In this document: positions 11,809 to 32,262 of the stretch, one piece after another
How positions within the stretch are numbered: position 1 is the first letter of the stretch
How the letters are laid out: every line of letters starts with the position of its first letter
NCBI RefSeq assembly: GCF_030272615.1
Contig: NC_081412.1
Span: forward strand, 137,890,747-137,954,746
Source of the DNA: Cryptomeria japonica
Lineage: Eukaryota; Streptophyta; Pinopsida; Cupressales; Cupressaceae
Length of the DNA: 64,000 nucleotides
Reading direction: 5' to 3'
Translations under genes and position numbers: made by a program
The notes under the pieces: model-generated
The model's input: only the letters and a program-made list of their open reading frames with translations
The model's database searches: none
What the model was told of the DNA's origin: nothing

Positions 11809-13090
11809 AAATATAGATAAACAAGCATTACAGTGTAGACACATAATGATCATCAATATTTCCATGTATTCTATACACATAAGTACCATTACACTTGCAT
11901 GTGACATCCATGAACGAATATGCAAACATGATTTTTCATCATTATCAATACAACTACACCAATGTACTCATGTACAGATACATTGTATATCATCAATATA
12001 ACTAAACCAATTTACTCATGGACATTGTATATCATCATAACAAAGTTACATCAATTCACATCCATATACAAATACAACATCCCACTTCATCTACATCAGA
12101 CATCCTCATGTCCTAAGAGAAAAGCTTACGTACAACAATGCCTGCATATAAATGAAGACCAAAACAAACAACCTTTTTATGCAGAATGAATGTGCTACAA
12201 GAAACAAATTATAACAATTAATACAAATTATTTTGTCAAAATATAAATAGATCATTTGAAACAGTTTTAAGACGTACAAGATTGTATAATTATGAAACTT
12301 ACCGGTTTCTTTGTAAAGTCTACAAGCATAACTTTGAAGAAAGACTTATGCTGATTAAAACCCTTCTCACTGCATTTCTCTGTATGGTTGAAGACAATGG
12401 TAGATATTGTCATTTCTAAATAGCAATACATTCAATTGACTTAGTGTTTATGCACAAAATTAAATCTCATTAATGCACAAAGGAATATGTACCATCACCA
12501 AGAGTAAACTAGTCAGCGACGAATGATCTAGCATGAACCTGTATTTTTAAGAATTGTTAGTCTACAAATAAAATACATGCATGAACATAAAGGCTTTATG
12601 ATAATCACTTCAACTGAAATGCATGATAATAAATGAAAAGGTGAGATTATATACCATAAAAATATGTCCCTTTGAATTATATCAAGAGAACCCACTATGT
12701 TGACACAAAAAACATAATTTGATAGTGTTGTATATCATCAAAAGAGACATGCATGAGCATAAAGGTTTTGCAATAATTATATCATAAAAAATTGTCAAAT
12801 AGTGTTGTCTAATAACAAAAATTGTAAATCTTATCAAATGCATGATAATAAGCCATGTTACAAAAATACGTCCCTTCAAATTATATCGAGTGTATCCGCT
12901 ATGTGCATGCAAAAACCGTGTTGCCAAAAAAAAATGTTCATCAGTAGACCTGCATTTTGAACACATCCTTAATATACATGTAAAAAAATTGGACATTAAG
13001 GTTTAATGATCATTGTTTGAAATGAAATGCATGATAAAAAAATAAGGCACCATTAAAGACCTACTACTCAAGTGTGCCTGGAGGGTCATC
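11809..13090. other. AT-rich sequence with degenerate repeats
   Basis: No convincing exon. Two diverged copies of a roughly 230-bp segment are visible (GCATGATAATAA followed by TGTCCCTTTGAATTATATC at about 12620-12710, and GCATGATAATAAGCC followed by CGTCCCTTCAAATTATATC at about 12840-12920). This could hold small terminal exons or the 3' region of the minus-strand transposase-like gene. Confidence 0.4.
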
Positions 13091-13780
13091 TCTTTACTTA
13101 AGAGTATCCAGTATTGCTTCATGATCAACAATAGTCATTGTCCATAGGTCTTTGGTCTTTGGTTTTGCTTGATGCTTCAACAACTTGATATTTGTAGCTA
13201 TGTTAAGGTGTGAATACTTGAGAATGGTTTTGTGTCTCTCATAGTCTTCAAATGCAGGTATGCCATTCTTTCTAATTATGTATGTTCGCAACCAAAACCA
13301 ATTTACCACAATAACAGCTGAACTTGTAGGATATGTGATCCCATCATCATCTGTCACTGGTTGTGTTAGATTTTGTTTTCCCTGTACACATCATGCCAAC
13401 TAATATTTTAATCTCTCTTCATTCCCTTGTGGTGCAACAACTGCAAAAACATGTCCTGGCTATACAAGATCTGATAGACGGTCATACTCAAGTGAAATTT
13501 CCATGTCATTGTTTGATAAGGATATTGGGGAACCCACGTATCAACCCACTCACTTGACTCACATTAATCCCAATCACACCGAACACAACTCTAACAAAAA
13601 CAAGCCAACACTCGTGTTCAAATGGTCCATGTACTTGCATCTGAGCTGAGAAATGAATGCATCTTTGAAGAATCTTTAATTGTTTGACAATCCAATTTGT
13701 ATCTCATTGTACCCTCCTCAACCAACCAAAATAATCTGGTCACTGTTGAATTAAGAGTACCTCCATGTGACAATGTTTAA

Positions 13781-14846
13781 CTACACCAATCAAAAATAGA
13801 ATGTGCATCAGAGAAATTTGCACCTGAAATCCTCAATTGCTCCTTAACTAGATCTCTCTTCAAACATGCACCTGCTCCATCATGCTCCCCCTTCCCATGC
13901 CTTGCCTTAAAAAAACACCAAATATGAGGTATATGCCTCCTACATGCATTCTACTCAACCAATAAAACATACGGGCATTCTTGAATTGACCCGTACTCTG
14001 ACCATATGATATGTCAATCAATTACAATATCTTTCTCATGCAAGAACTCAAAAAAATCATCGAAATAATGTTGCACATACTCAGAGGAGTGTGATCTATC
14101 ATCACTCATATAAAAGATTATCTTCCTGTCCTCTTCTATACTATCGGGAGCATCTCTATATGTAATGTGAACAAAAATAGCAATCTAGATTGAATTGAAG
14201 TATTGAGGTTGTACCTCATTCTGTGGTTGCAATGTATAGTTCTCTGCAAAATCAACAACCGATACAATAGTGCCAATCGAGAAAGAGTTATTACACATCC
14301 TGAACTACACCAATCAACAATAGAACGTGCATAAGAGAAATTTGCACCTGAAATCCTCGATTGCTCCTTAACTAGAGCTCTCTTCAAACATGCACTTGCT
14401 CCATTATGCTCCCCCTTCCCATGCCTTACCTAAAAAAACACCAAATATGAGGTATATGCCTCTCTACATGCATTCTACTCAACCAATAAAAACATACGGG
14501 CATTCTTGAATTGACCCGTATAGTTATCTGACCATATGATATGTCGATCGATTGCAATATCTTTCTCATGCAATAACTCAAAAAAAATCTCGAAAGAATG
14601 TTGCACATACTCAGAGGAGTGTGATCTATCATCACTAATATAAAAACGATACTCCCTGATTATCTTCCTATCCTCTTCTATACTATCAAGAGCATGTCTA
14701 TATGTAATATGAACAAAAATAACAATCTGGATTGAATTGTAGTACTAAGACTGTACCTCATTCTATGGTTGGAATGCATAGTTCTTTGCAAAATCAACCA
14801 CCGATACAATAGTGCCAATCGGGAAAGAGTTATTACACATCCTGAA
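13781..14846. repeat. Tandem duplication (524 and 542 bp) inside the transposase-like gene
   Basis: Unit one runs from CTACACCAATCAAAAATAG at 13781 to 14304 and unit two from CTACACCAATCAACAATAG at 14305 to about 14846. They share long near-identical tracts, including the part encoding the GKGEHDGAG motif. The second unit contains a few small insertions. This doubles part of the catalytic region. Confidence 0.9.
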
Positions 14847-16162
14847 TTGTTGATCCAACCATTGAGACCTATGGGTGTGCCGTGCATACTTGTAGAAAAC
14901 ATTTTCCTTAAAATCCAAAATAAAATCAGCAACACTCACTTCTCTTGAGACTAATTCACATCTAGAACCTTCACCTCCACTCTTCAAAGTATATTTTACT
15001 GTCTCATATCTTTTTTTCTCAACATAATTCTTTCCAAACTCATGTTCACTGCCCTCATGAAAACATGAAACAAACTTTGACAACTCACCACATTGTGAGC
15101 ACTTCTCATTCAAACAATCATTTCTATAGAAATAGCAGCCATCATCTCTAGGGCATAAAAATAGATCTTGCAAGTCTCTTGATGATCTCAGAAATAACAT
15201 TGCACCACACTCCTACAACATCTCATTAGTATGCATCATACAATGAATATGGCATAAAAGTTCATGGTACATTGAAAACTCCACATGGTACTTGCAACAA
15301 CAATTATTATGAATCCCAAGAGGTACACAATAAAATGGCTTCAAAGATTCAAAGGCCCTTTGTGATATTTGCAAAGTTGGATGTACTTCACAAATTTTTT
15401 TGTACAACATTGTTTGGCTTGATTCCAAGAAATGTTTGGGATGCGGTGTGCGATCTCGGTTGTCAATTCTTAATTTCAAAACATCCTTTACATTGGGTGA
15501 TACTCTAGAATTAGAGTGCCAAAATAGTTGAATCTCCTCCTTCATTTTGTCAATCAACTTTCTATCAACACGTGGAAGCCTCCAACCAAAAGCCCATGTA
15601 TCATGTTGAAGTGGATCGTCAAGTCTTTGTCTTCGTACAAGTGCTCTATCCAAAGTTTTACGGTTTATGCTCAAATCAACACAAGCTTGTCTGATTTGAT
15701 GAGCCTTCCTCAATTGATGGCTTACTAAGGAGGTTGTAATCACTCTTCAAGCGGCTCTCTTATCTCTTTCCTTGTTATTCTTTCCAATAGAATTGAGAGC
15801 ATCAAATAGATTTTTGGCAATAATAGAATTTCTCTCCATCTTCTTGTTCATATGAATCTTCAATTTGTTTAGCAATGGTCTCATCTTTATCATCTTTAGA
15901 AATTGAACAAAAAGTTGGCATTTCTTGGCCTATGTCTTATTGCTAAAATTTTGGTCGAAAAGTTGTGTAGCCCACAATCGAACGGTTCTTGTTGACCTCT
16001 TGCCTTCAAGATTCGCAATAATGTTCTCATCAATTTCAAGTAACCATTTTGGGGCTCTTGAAGGTCTTGGATTTTTAATTTGTCTTTCATCCATGAGAGA
16101 GTCTTCATTTCTAAAGTAATTAGGTGTTACATATTGTTCACTTGGTTGAGCGATTCCACCTT

Positions 16163-16330
16163 CAATGTCAAAGTTTTCCACATTTTCACCTCCAATGTCA
16201 AAATTTTCCACATGTTCACCTCCTATGTCAAAATTTTCTACATTTTCACCTCCAATGTCAAAATTTTCCACATGTTCATCTCCTATGTCAAACTTTTCTA
16301 CATTTTCACCTCCAGTGTCAAAAAATTTCA
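16163..16330 (-). repeat. 30-bp coding minisatellite (ENVENFDIGGEH peptide repeat)
   Basis: About five to six units of a 30-bp repeat, alternating in pairs (60-bp higher order: CATTTTCACCTCCAATGTCA and CATGTTCACCTCCTATGTCA on the plus strand). On the minus strand each encodes a ten-residue acidic repeat of the form FDIGGE[NH]VEN. Repeat length is a multiple of three, so the frame is kept. Confidence 0.9.
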
Positions 16331-16657
16331 TATTTACACCAAAATTATGGACACCTTCATTGTCAACTCCCAAATTTTCACTTTCCATTCTCAGGTCATG
16401 TTGAGCGTTTTCATTATCACTTTCAACATTTTCAACATATTCAAAATTTTCACTTTCAAATCTACATTTTCATTTTCAATAACTTGTTCAACATTTTCAA
16501 ATTCAATTTCCTCTTCACTTGAAGTAACATTAGCAATATTTAGCAAGCCTTGTCTTCTCCTCCTATGACCTTCTCTAACTCTTTCTTTATACACTTCAAT
16601 TTGGTCATTTGAAAGTTTTCTTTTGCGTTTAGACTTCCGACGACTACTACTCCCCAT

Positions 16658-16797
16658 TTACCTCCACAAAGATGCTCCTAAATGATTGACAATGTAAGAT
16701 TTGACTTTAAGAATCTCTCAAAAGCACAAATTTGTCTCAACCTGTCTGAAAACCTGTGATCCACAAAATGGCCCACAAGGCTCTTTTTTATTTACAA
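16658..16797. other. 5' flank of the transposase-like gene
   Basis: Non-coding sequence between the ATG and the right-hand palindrome cluster. No clear TATA element picked out. Confidence 0.3.
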
Positions 16798-16960
16798 AAA
16801 TCGGATATCCGGTATCTAATAAAATCAGATATCGGATATCCGATTTTAATGTATAAATTTATGGTCCCAATTTTTTTTCTCGTTGCTGCCTTTTTTTATT
16901 GTTGTCACATTAATGGCAGTGGAAGAAATCGAATATCCGATTAAATCCAATATCCGATTT
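16798..16960. repeat. Right-hand cluster of ATATCCGAT motifs
   Basis: Words AAATCGGATATCCGG, TATCGGATATCCGATTTT, AATCGAATATCCGATT and AATCCAATATCCGATTT occur within 163 bp, mirroring the left cluster at 6809-7282. Two are near-perfect palindromes. Confidence 0.7.
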
Positions 16961-16989
16961 CAGTACTCATATTTTTGAGAGAGAGATAA

Positions 16990-21125
<4,136 letters not shown>

Positions 21126-22678
21126 AATTTTTGTAAGCAATATCGACACTGCTTTTTATATTGTAATAATGGTTCATCTTGCCACCTTATGACATAATAT
21201 GGTGTCCCATGACATTTTTTATAGCCAAAATTGATAAAACGAAAAGGTTTTTTTAAGGAAGTTCTCAGCTTTCCAACAATATAAGGCTTGTCTTGTTTAG
21301 ACTTTAATAAATAATTATTATTTATTTTCTAATTGAATTCTGACAAAAGTCCTGATTGATAGACTGATTGAAAAACACTCATAACTTTCAAACGGTATAA
21401 TATTTTTTGAATTCGAAACACGTGTTACATCCAATGCTTCGTCTACTATAGGGAAAAATTAAATTTCATAAGGTTTTGACCAAGTTAAAGTGGTCAAACG
21501 TAGGAGTTTTGAATTTCTGAAAAGCTGTAGTAAAAAAATCATAAATAATTATTTACTTTATAAAAAATTATAAAAAAATATGTGTCACATCCGGATATGA
21601 GTCTAATACTTATATTATAAATATTATAAAAAAATATTATGATTTGATTGTGATTAGGGTGGTCAGACATGCACCTACTTATCTTTTTCCTGAAATTTTA
21701 GTACCATTGCATTGAAATTTGAAATTTTCATCAAATAGGATTTTTTTTTTCAAAAAATAACTAGTAGCTTATAAACTAAATTCAATTTTCTATAGATTCT
21801 CTTCTTACTTATTTTAAAAATAATGTTCACAACTTATTCAAATTTTCATGTCAAGTTGCATAACTCTGATTTTCTGAAATTTCATTGCCACTTAAGGGCC
21901 TGTTTTGGCACACCATGATCCTGCACATACCCACATCGCTTTATGTTAAAAAAAAGGCCTGTGTATAATCATCCTTGGATATCTTGCATATCCATCCTTC
22001 AAATTGTTAGTAGATAAAAGGCATCAAATTTGTGAGAGCTCTTTTGGATTTATCAACTTATGAAGCCACTAGACCCTTTGTAGTAATGTACACTTTGATA
22101 AAAATAACTAAAGATAATGAAACATATCACATCAAAGTGGCTACACAATCTTCTATGGATTGGGAAAGGGATAAAAAGAGGATCTTGATAGATAAATTTG
22201 ATCCACACAATCAAAAGAAAAAGGCACACTTAGAAAGTAAATTTGCTGAGATAGTTTCAAATGGTCTATAATTAGAACATCCAAATTTTTTTACACATGT
22301 TTGTGTGAGATTTTGAAGTTTGGGTGCTTCCTAGGATTTAATGATGGTGTAGTCAATCATATGCTCCAAAATATAAACCTCCAAATCTTTAAAGAGGATG
22401 AGAGTTTCATTTCAGATATTTTTCCAATAAAAAAGTCAATTGTGCTATATCAACCAATAAGACATCAAAGACCTTCTAGTAGGAGGAGGAAAACTTTTGG
22501 GACATTAGCTAGGCCAACTAAATTCACAACGAAATCCCTAGTTTTTTTAATAAACATAGCAATCTTGGTGTGTCTCTACCCTATGCATTCAAGTTTTATG
22601 TGTTTCATGATGAAACATCTCCTTAGAATGAAAACACACATATAAATAAACACACACATATATATACATACATATATA
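21126..22678. other. Intergenic sequence with one unrecognised small ORF
   Basis: AT-rich, without repeats strong enough to name. A plus-strand frame at 22032-22271 (79 codons, no family recognised, text such as MYTLIKITKDNETYHIKVAT) reads protein-like and may be a gene fragment, but it has no partner exons that I can support. Confidence 0.25.
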
Positions 22679-22771
22679 CATATACATACATACATACATA
22701 CATACATACATACATACATACATACATACATACATACATACATACATACATACATACATACATACATACAT
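22679..22771. repeat. (ACAT)n tetranucleotide microsatellite
   Basis: About 23 uninterrupted ACAT/TACA units within a wider ACAC/ATAT-rich block (22630-22848). Confidence 0.98.
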
Positions 22772-22849
22772 AAGTACACACATATATACATACACACATA
22801 CATGAATGTATATACATATATATATACACATATATAAATGCATACATAT

Positions 22850-24626
22850 TGTTGGTTAACAAATTTGTCCTTCTTAAATACCTTTCAAAAATGACTCACA
22901 AATGCCCAAATTGAGATACTAAACTAACCACAACACAAAACTGGACAACCAAGACAAAAGACATACAATAGGAAAAGGAAACTAAGACCCTTATGCACCC
23001 AAACTAGGTGCAACAAAAACAATTCCCAAATGGATATGCAAAGCCATTAATTGGTTGGGAGAAATATGTGCCATTCTAGAACAATAGACTGAGGAAACAA
23101 TATAAAATTGAGAATTGTGGCCACCCGACGACTGCTTCATCACTAGATCTCAGATTCATGAAGTGCAAGAATACCCTGTACATGTGTTCACCTCCAAAAA
23201 GCCATTTTTCATCATAAACTTCTGAATCTTCTCTAGTCCCCTGCATAGCATTACTCAAGCCCTTTTCAAATTTTGATTGCAAAGAATAATGCTCAGAAAT
23301 TCCTAAAGGAATGGCTGCATCATCTTTAGAATTTCTACTATTAAAATCATCGCTTTTAAAAGAAATTTCAAGATTCATATTGAGTTTGGAATAAGGAAAG
23401 ACTTCATTAAACATAGAATCTACACTAGCTAAAAAAACTTCCATCTTTCTTTACTGCAATCAGATCTGGAAACTCCCTATCCAAAACCAAGGCATGAGAT
23501 CAATTAATACCTGAATTTTTTATGTGAGAGTTCTCTCCTTCAATGGATGAAAAAAACTGACATATGATTTCCTCTTCACAAAGAGAAATGTCTTCCAAAA
23601 CCTTCAACAATTCTAGAGACTGCAATGCTTTTACAACTTGACTACTTTCTTGCTCTGTATTTATTCTAAAATCTTCTTTTCCTTTCACATTTTCAGAATT
23701 CAAAAAATATTTGATAGAGCATGATTTTGGTTTATTTCTAACACAAGCCTCATTAGATAAACCTTCAAATAACATTATTGTATCTTCAAAGTGAAATGAT
23801 TCCAGAATACATTCATTAAAATCTTGCAAAGAAACATTTTTACCATTTTCTTCTATAAAATTGAAAGTTGCATATTCTGACTATGTGTTAATCTGAAAAC
23901 TTTCATCTTGAAATTTTTTTTGGACATGCTGACTTCCAATGATTTCAAAAATAAGACTTTCTATTTCTGGAGAAGGAAAAGATTTCAATGAATCTTTATC
24001 ATTCAAGCTCACAAGTCCTCCAATATTGTCTTGATCATTCTTGCTTAATAATGTTAAATCTTCATGAGGTTGGATCGTTAATCCTTGGACTTCTTGCTCA
24101 CTCAAAAATGAATAGTTGCAAGAAAGAAAAGAAAATGAGACAACTGTCCAGCATCCTCCTCATTAGTTTGTAATTCCTTTTTAAGCTAGGATATTCTCTT
24201 CTCACGTGCTTGCAACAAATTTGTCCTTTCTTCTATCTCTTCCAGCTTGTGAAACCTAGTGCAAAGGCTCAACCATAAGAGTGTAGATATGTGATCATCT
24301 TCCATACTCTTCTTGTTTTTTACAACTTCAGAAATACTTTCAATGCAGCGATCCCAAAAGTCATGCAACACTTTGTCATCCATCTCAAGAATTTCTATGA
24401 CATTAGGGTCTGGTCTTCTCCCATTTCTTCTAACTTTTTGATTTTGCATAGTTATTCAATAGAGTCGCCAGTCTCCTTGCACACAGAGATGTCTTCAAAA
24501 CCCAAAGAAAGAAATGATTGATCTTTTGATTTCGAGTCCCCAATAGAGTTGCCAAAAATGTGTTGGTTAACAGATTTGTTCTTCTTACATACCTTTGACT
24601 CACAAATGCCCAAATTGAAAGACAAA
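22850..24626 (-). mobile_element. Possible degenerate minus-strand LTR-type element
   Basis: A direct repeat starting TGTTGGTTAACARATTTG occurs at 22850-22916 and 24561-24620. Read on the minus strand, the right copy ends in CCAACA and is followed by TTTGGCAACTCTATTGGGGA, which resembles the primer-site region of plant Ty3/gypsy elements. Between the copies are minus-strand open frames. Similarity between the two copies stops after about 65 bp, so full LTRs cannot be defined. It may be a non-autonomous or strongly decayed element. Confidence 0.35.
23076..24449 (-). pseudogene. Unrecognised acidic protein fragments
   Basis: Four minus-strand open frames (24449-24186, 24105-23881, 23829-23500, 23444-23076), in two frames, read as hydrophilic, Glu/Ser-rich sequence (for example LEMDDKVLHDFWDRCIESIS and QVVKALQSLELLKVLEDISL). 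They probably derive from one gene broken by stops and shifts. No catalytic or zinc-binding motifs are visible. The position after a primer-site-like sequence suggests a gag-like origin, which is inference. Confidence 0.35.
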
Positions 24627-27600
24627 AAGAACCAATAGTTGAGTCACTTGTAGTGGCAATTGCAAGTGCTCTCTGAATTTTGATATGAAAGTACAACTCC
24701 CTTCGTTGGATAAAATGTATATTTTTTTAATATGCTTTTAACTGGAAAGCAATAAAGGCAACTAATATCTTCTCATAGCCATGGCATAGATGTGAACAAC
24801 ATATTTATAAACAAGAGGATACTGGAGTAAAAGACACAAAGATCCTTGCCCACATACCCACAACAAAGAGGAAAAAGATTAAATACTTTTTTAGATGTAT
24901 GAATGAGTGAGAAATCAAAGTCTCTGCAATAAACATACACATAATTGGGATGTACAAGAAATCATTATAAGAATAATTGGAATGATTCACATGCCAAATT
25001 ACAGTCAAAAGAAATACACACAAACACACAGATTTGAAATATATTTCTTCCTTTTTCATAATACAAATAGAATGACTCAAAGATCATCTTATTCCTATAT
25101 AATGACTATGCCCAAAAACAGAAAAATACATTCTTCTTTTCCCCTTTTTACAATAGAAAATCAGAAAATTTACCCTTGCTACAATGCAAGTTTCCATCAA
25201 GCCAAAGGAAAGAGACCCCCCTTATCTTTTTTCATTACATATATACCCTCCTTTTTCGAGGAGACTTTTAGTTAAGATAACTGATTCTTGGAAAATATTA
25301 TTGATTACAAAAATATTTGTTTTTAACCTTTCACCTTCCTGTGGAATTGCTGCTTTCCAATTGATTTAAAATATTTTAAAAATGTTTTAAATTGCTGCTC
25401 TCAAACTGAGTGAGAAAATTTTTAATTTCTCTTACAACCACTTTTTATTAAATTCACCACCGGTTAATCGGGCATCCCAAAGCCATGAAAATTTGTGAGA
25501 AGTTATGACATTTTAAATTATAGACGAGTTTTTAACAATTTTTTAACAACTCGCCAAATCAAGATACTTCCTTTGTAAACTGACCCTGCCAACCATATTA
25601 TTGCATTGAGAAAATATTAAAATAATATATTATGTGAGCTTGTATGGTCATGAAATTAAATCTAGGAACATTTAAGACCAAAATATTAGGTGGGTTGTCC
25701 TTAGATTAAAATAATCTGCAAATTTGTTTTGGCTGCATTTTTGGACTGTCACAGACTGAACGGTTGAACCTTTTTTATGTTGGTTTGGAGTTTCAATGCA
25801 AAAAATTCAAAATTACAGACTTTGCCCACAATATGATTCATTAATCACTTTGCCTTTACATTCTCATGTGTGTTGAACTTTTCAACCTTGAACCTTTGAA
25901 TTGCGGGGTTCAATCAGAAGTTTCAAAATTATAGACTTAGGCGAACATAAAGATTAAGTCATGAGATTTTTCAAAAACAAATCTACAACTTGGGAAAGTG
26001 ATTTTTAATTTTTTTTTTTTTAGATTTCCAAGTTCAAAAACTGGGGCAACACATACAAAATGCATACTTGTTTAACGTATGTGTTAAGATTAATAAGAAA
26101 AACACACATATGTTATGCTCAATAAGAAAAACATGTACACAATTTGACTTGTACAAGATTGGATTACAAGCCTTAGGCTATTGATGTTCAATTGTCTCAT
26201 TTTGACATGAGTTTCTCTTTTATTTATGTTTCTTAACTTTCTCATCATCAAGTTTACACATCATAAATTGGGTCTTAATATAATTACCACCATAACTTCA
26301 TGTGTCATTTGAGCTTTCTAATCATATAATATTTTTTACATTTGAACAATATTAACGTGTTTATTTTTAATTTCTTTTACCAATGTTTCCATGTAGTTAT
26401 AAAGACATATGTGTACCATTTTTAATAACTTTTGAAATGTTTGTCCGCATTTGAAATAAATTATATAATATCTTTCTACATTACATTCTTTACACATTCA
26501 TTTTTTTATTTTTTTTACATTTTCAATTATTTTTGAACAATTTATGTGACATGCATTATTAGTCATCTGATTTTCAGGATGCATCATTTTGAAAAATCAT
26601 TAAAAAAATTACTCAGCAAAATTACAATTAAACATACAACTTTTAGTGCTCACTCTTAACTATATTCCTACCAATGGGTTTTTTAGAATTCTAGATGCAA
26701 CTAAACAAATTGGGTTATGTGCGTGAAATATTTGACCCTATTAAATCTATCCATTTTTGAAAAAAATATAGTAGTTTAGAAACTAGATTTAGAGTACTAC
26801 AATTCTTGTTCTTTTAGTATCTTCATATTTTAAGTGCATATAGATGATAAAAAGAACACTTGAGCTCAATATCATATAGTGATTGGGTGAGCTCAATATA
26901 TTTCATCTAAAAAATATATTTTCATTATATGGCATTTAGTATATTAAATTAGGAGTTAATTAAAGAAACACAAATATTCTAGGGAATAATTCAACCAAAA
27001 AACTATCAAAGAATTATTATTTTTTTCCATGGAAGAGGTAAACATATCAATACCATATTTCATTTCATCCAAGAGCTTTTTGGCAATGAAGAAATCAATT
27101 TGTAGTTTTGAAGTTGAAGAACAAGTTCCAGATAATTTTATCAATATCATATTTCATTTCATCTAAGAGCTTACTTGCAATGAAGAAATCAATTTGGAGT
27201 TTTAAAGTTAAAGAACAAGTCCCAAACATATTTAAATAAAACTCTAACAAAATCATAATTTGGGTGAAAGAAAATCGAAGAATAATCAATTTGATGAGGA
27301 TTTAAAAGAAGAAAATCTAGGCATAATCAATTTGATAAGTCAAATTTAAAAGATGTTAAAAATATTAAACTTTGTCAAAATGTTTCTTATATCTTAATGT
27401 AACCATGTTTTGTTTAATCCCTACAAAATAATTAGTATTCATACCTAATCCATACAAAAATCTCCAGATATTTAAAACTATAAAAAATACTTATAAATTA
27501 ATAATTAATTCAAAAATTTAAATTAATTATTTGAAGAAGTAACAACTTAATAATTAATTTTAAGTTTTATATTAATTATTTGAAAAAGTAACATCTTTGC

Positions 27601-28273
27601 AAAACAAAGAAATTTATAAAATTTCAAACATAAAATTAAATTTCTAGATAAGTTTTTTCTTTATGTACACTATTATTTGTATATGTGAAATAGTAATTTG
27701 TTTTTGATTAAAACAATGTATAGTTAGAAAGCACATTATGATTTTATTGTTAAAAAAAGAGCAAAATTCTAATTATATTTTGCTTTTTTGATAGATAATT
27801 ATTTTTTTCTTTTTATTAGTGTCTCATTTGAACTTTTAAAATGTGACCATTTTTACATATTCTTTTTTAAATAACATTATTTATAAATGATGATATGAAC
27901 ACTATTCATTAAAAAACTAAAACATTTAAAATAAATATAAGAATAATTTTTTTTAAGACTAAAAATAAGCTCAATAATTTAACCACCATTCGAGAGAGAC
28001 AAGTTGACAACCATTCAACACCCAAAAAGTCAAATAGAAGCCCACAACAACTTAACCACCATTCAAATAAAACTCGCAACAACTTACCACCATTCAAACC
28101 AAACAACCATCCAACACAAAATAGTCAAATAAAAACCCAAGAATCACAAAACATAGTTTCACAAAAAGTGCACAGTTAGCTACAACATGTTACCTATCTA
28201 TACATTAATAATATTTGGGTGACTATTCTTATTTGCCTTTGTACACAAATATTCAGCATTCACCTCTTAATTC
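24627..28273. other. Intergenic AT-rich sequence
   Basis: No supported gene over about 3.6 kb. Short open frames lack context. Visible structure is limited to a 92-bp tandem duplication at 27048-27235 and small A/T-rich tracts. The last part (28200-28273) is the 3' flank of the alcohol dehydrogenase gene. Confidence 0.6.
27048..27235. repeat. 92-bp tandem duplication
   Basis: ATCAATACCATATTTCATTT and ATCAATATCATATTTCATTT start two adjacent copies sharing GAAATCAATTTG and AAGAACAAGT words. The copies differ at about ten positions. Confidence 0.85.
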
Positions 28274-32186
<3,913 letters not shown>

Positions 32187-32248
32187 TTTCTCAAGCTTCA
32201 AATCTTAAAAAACATAACGATTGTGTAGATAAATAGTGAGCTGCAACT

Positions 32249-32262
32249 CTATTTAATAGCTT
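32249..32262 (-). promoter_or_regulatory. Possible TATA element of the ADH gene
   Basis: On the minus strand a TATTAAATAG word lies about 65-75 bp upstream of the ATG at 32186, a spacing that would give a short 5' leader. This rests on position and sequence only. Confidence 0.25.

Larger units (their letters stand above)
13094..16657 (-). pseudogene. DDE-like transposase of unassigned family, broken
   Basis: An ATG at 16657 begins a basic, nuclear-signal-like N-terminus (RRKSKRKRKLSNDQ). A repetitive ENVENFDIGGEH region follows (16388-16160), then a helix-turn-helix-like stretch (QACVDLSINRKTLDRALVRR, about 15690). Next come Cys/His-rich segments (NCCCKYHVEF; CSQCGELSKF) and a catalytic-type core with VVDFAKNYAF (about 14780), IWSDNYTGQF (about 14530) and, frameshifted, GKGEHDGAGACLKR (about 14420). 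A Cys-rich tail and a final segment reach 13094. The Asp-Asp-Gly/Glu layout resembles uncharacterised transposase-like proteins of animals and plants. Stops and frameshifts plus an internal tandem duplication make it non-functional. The superfamily is not assigned. Confidence 0.55.
6809..16960. mobile_element. Possible DNA transposon bounded by palindromic ATATCCGAT clusters
   Basis: Both edges carry clusters of variants of the palindrome AATCGGATATCCGATT: a perfect 20-bp palindrome at 6809-6828 plus GATATCC words at 7247-7282 on the left, and four or more variants at 16798-16848 and 16926-16960 on the right. Between them lie a plus-strand gene (from about 7.5 kb) and a convergent minus-strand transposase-like gene (16657-13094). 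A 360-bp satellite (9746-11808) occupies the middle. No target duplication or long terminal inverted repeat could be fixed by eye, so the outer borders are provisional. Confidence 0.4.

Noticed and set aside
22576..22862. Met-Tyr-Val-Cys repeat frames on the minus strand
   Set aside because: Translation of the ACAT tetranucleotide repeat.
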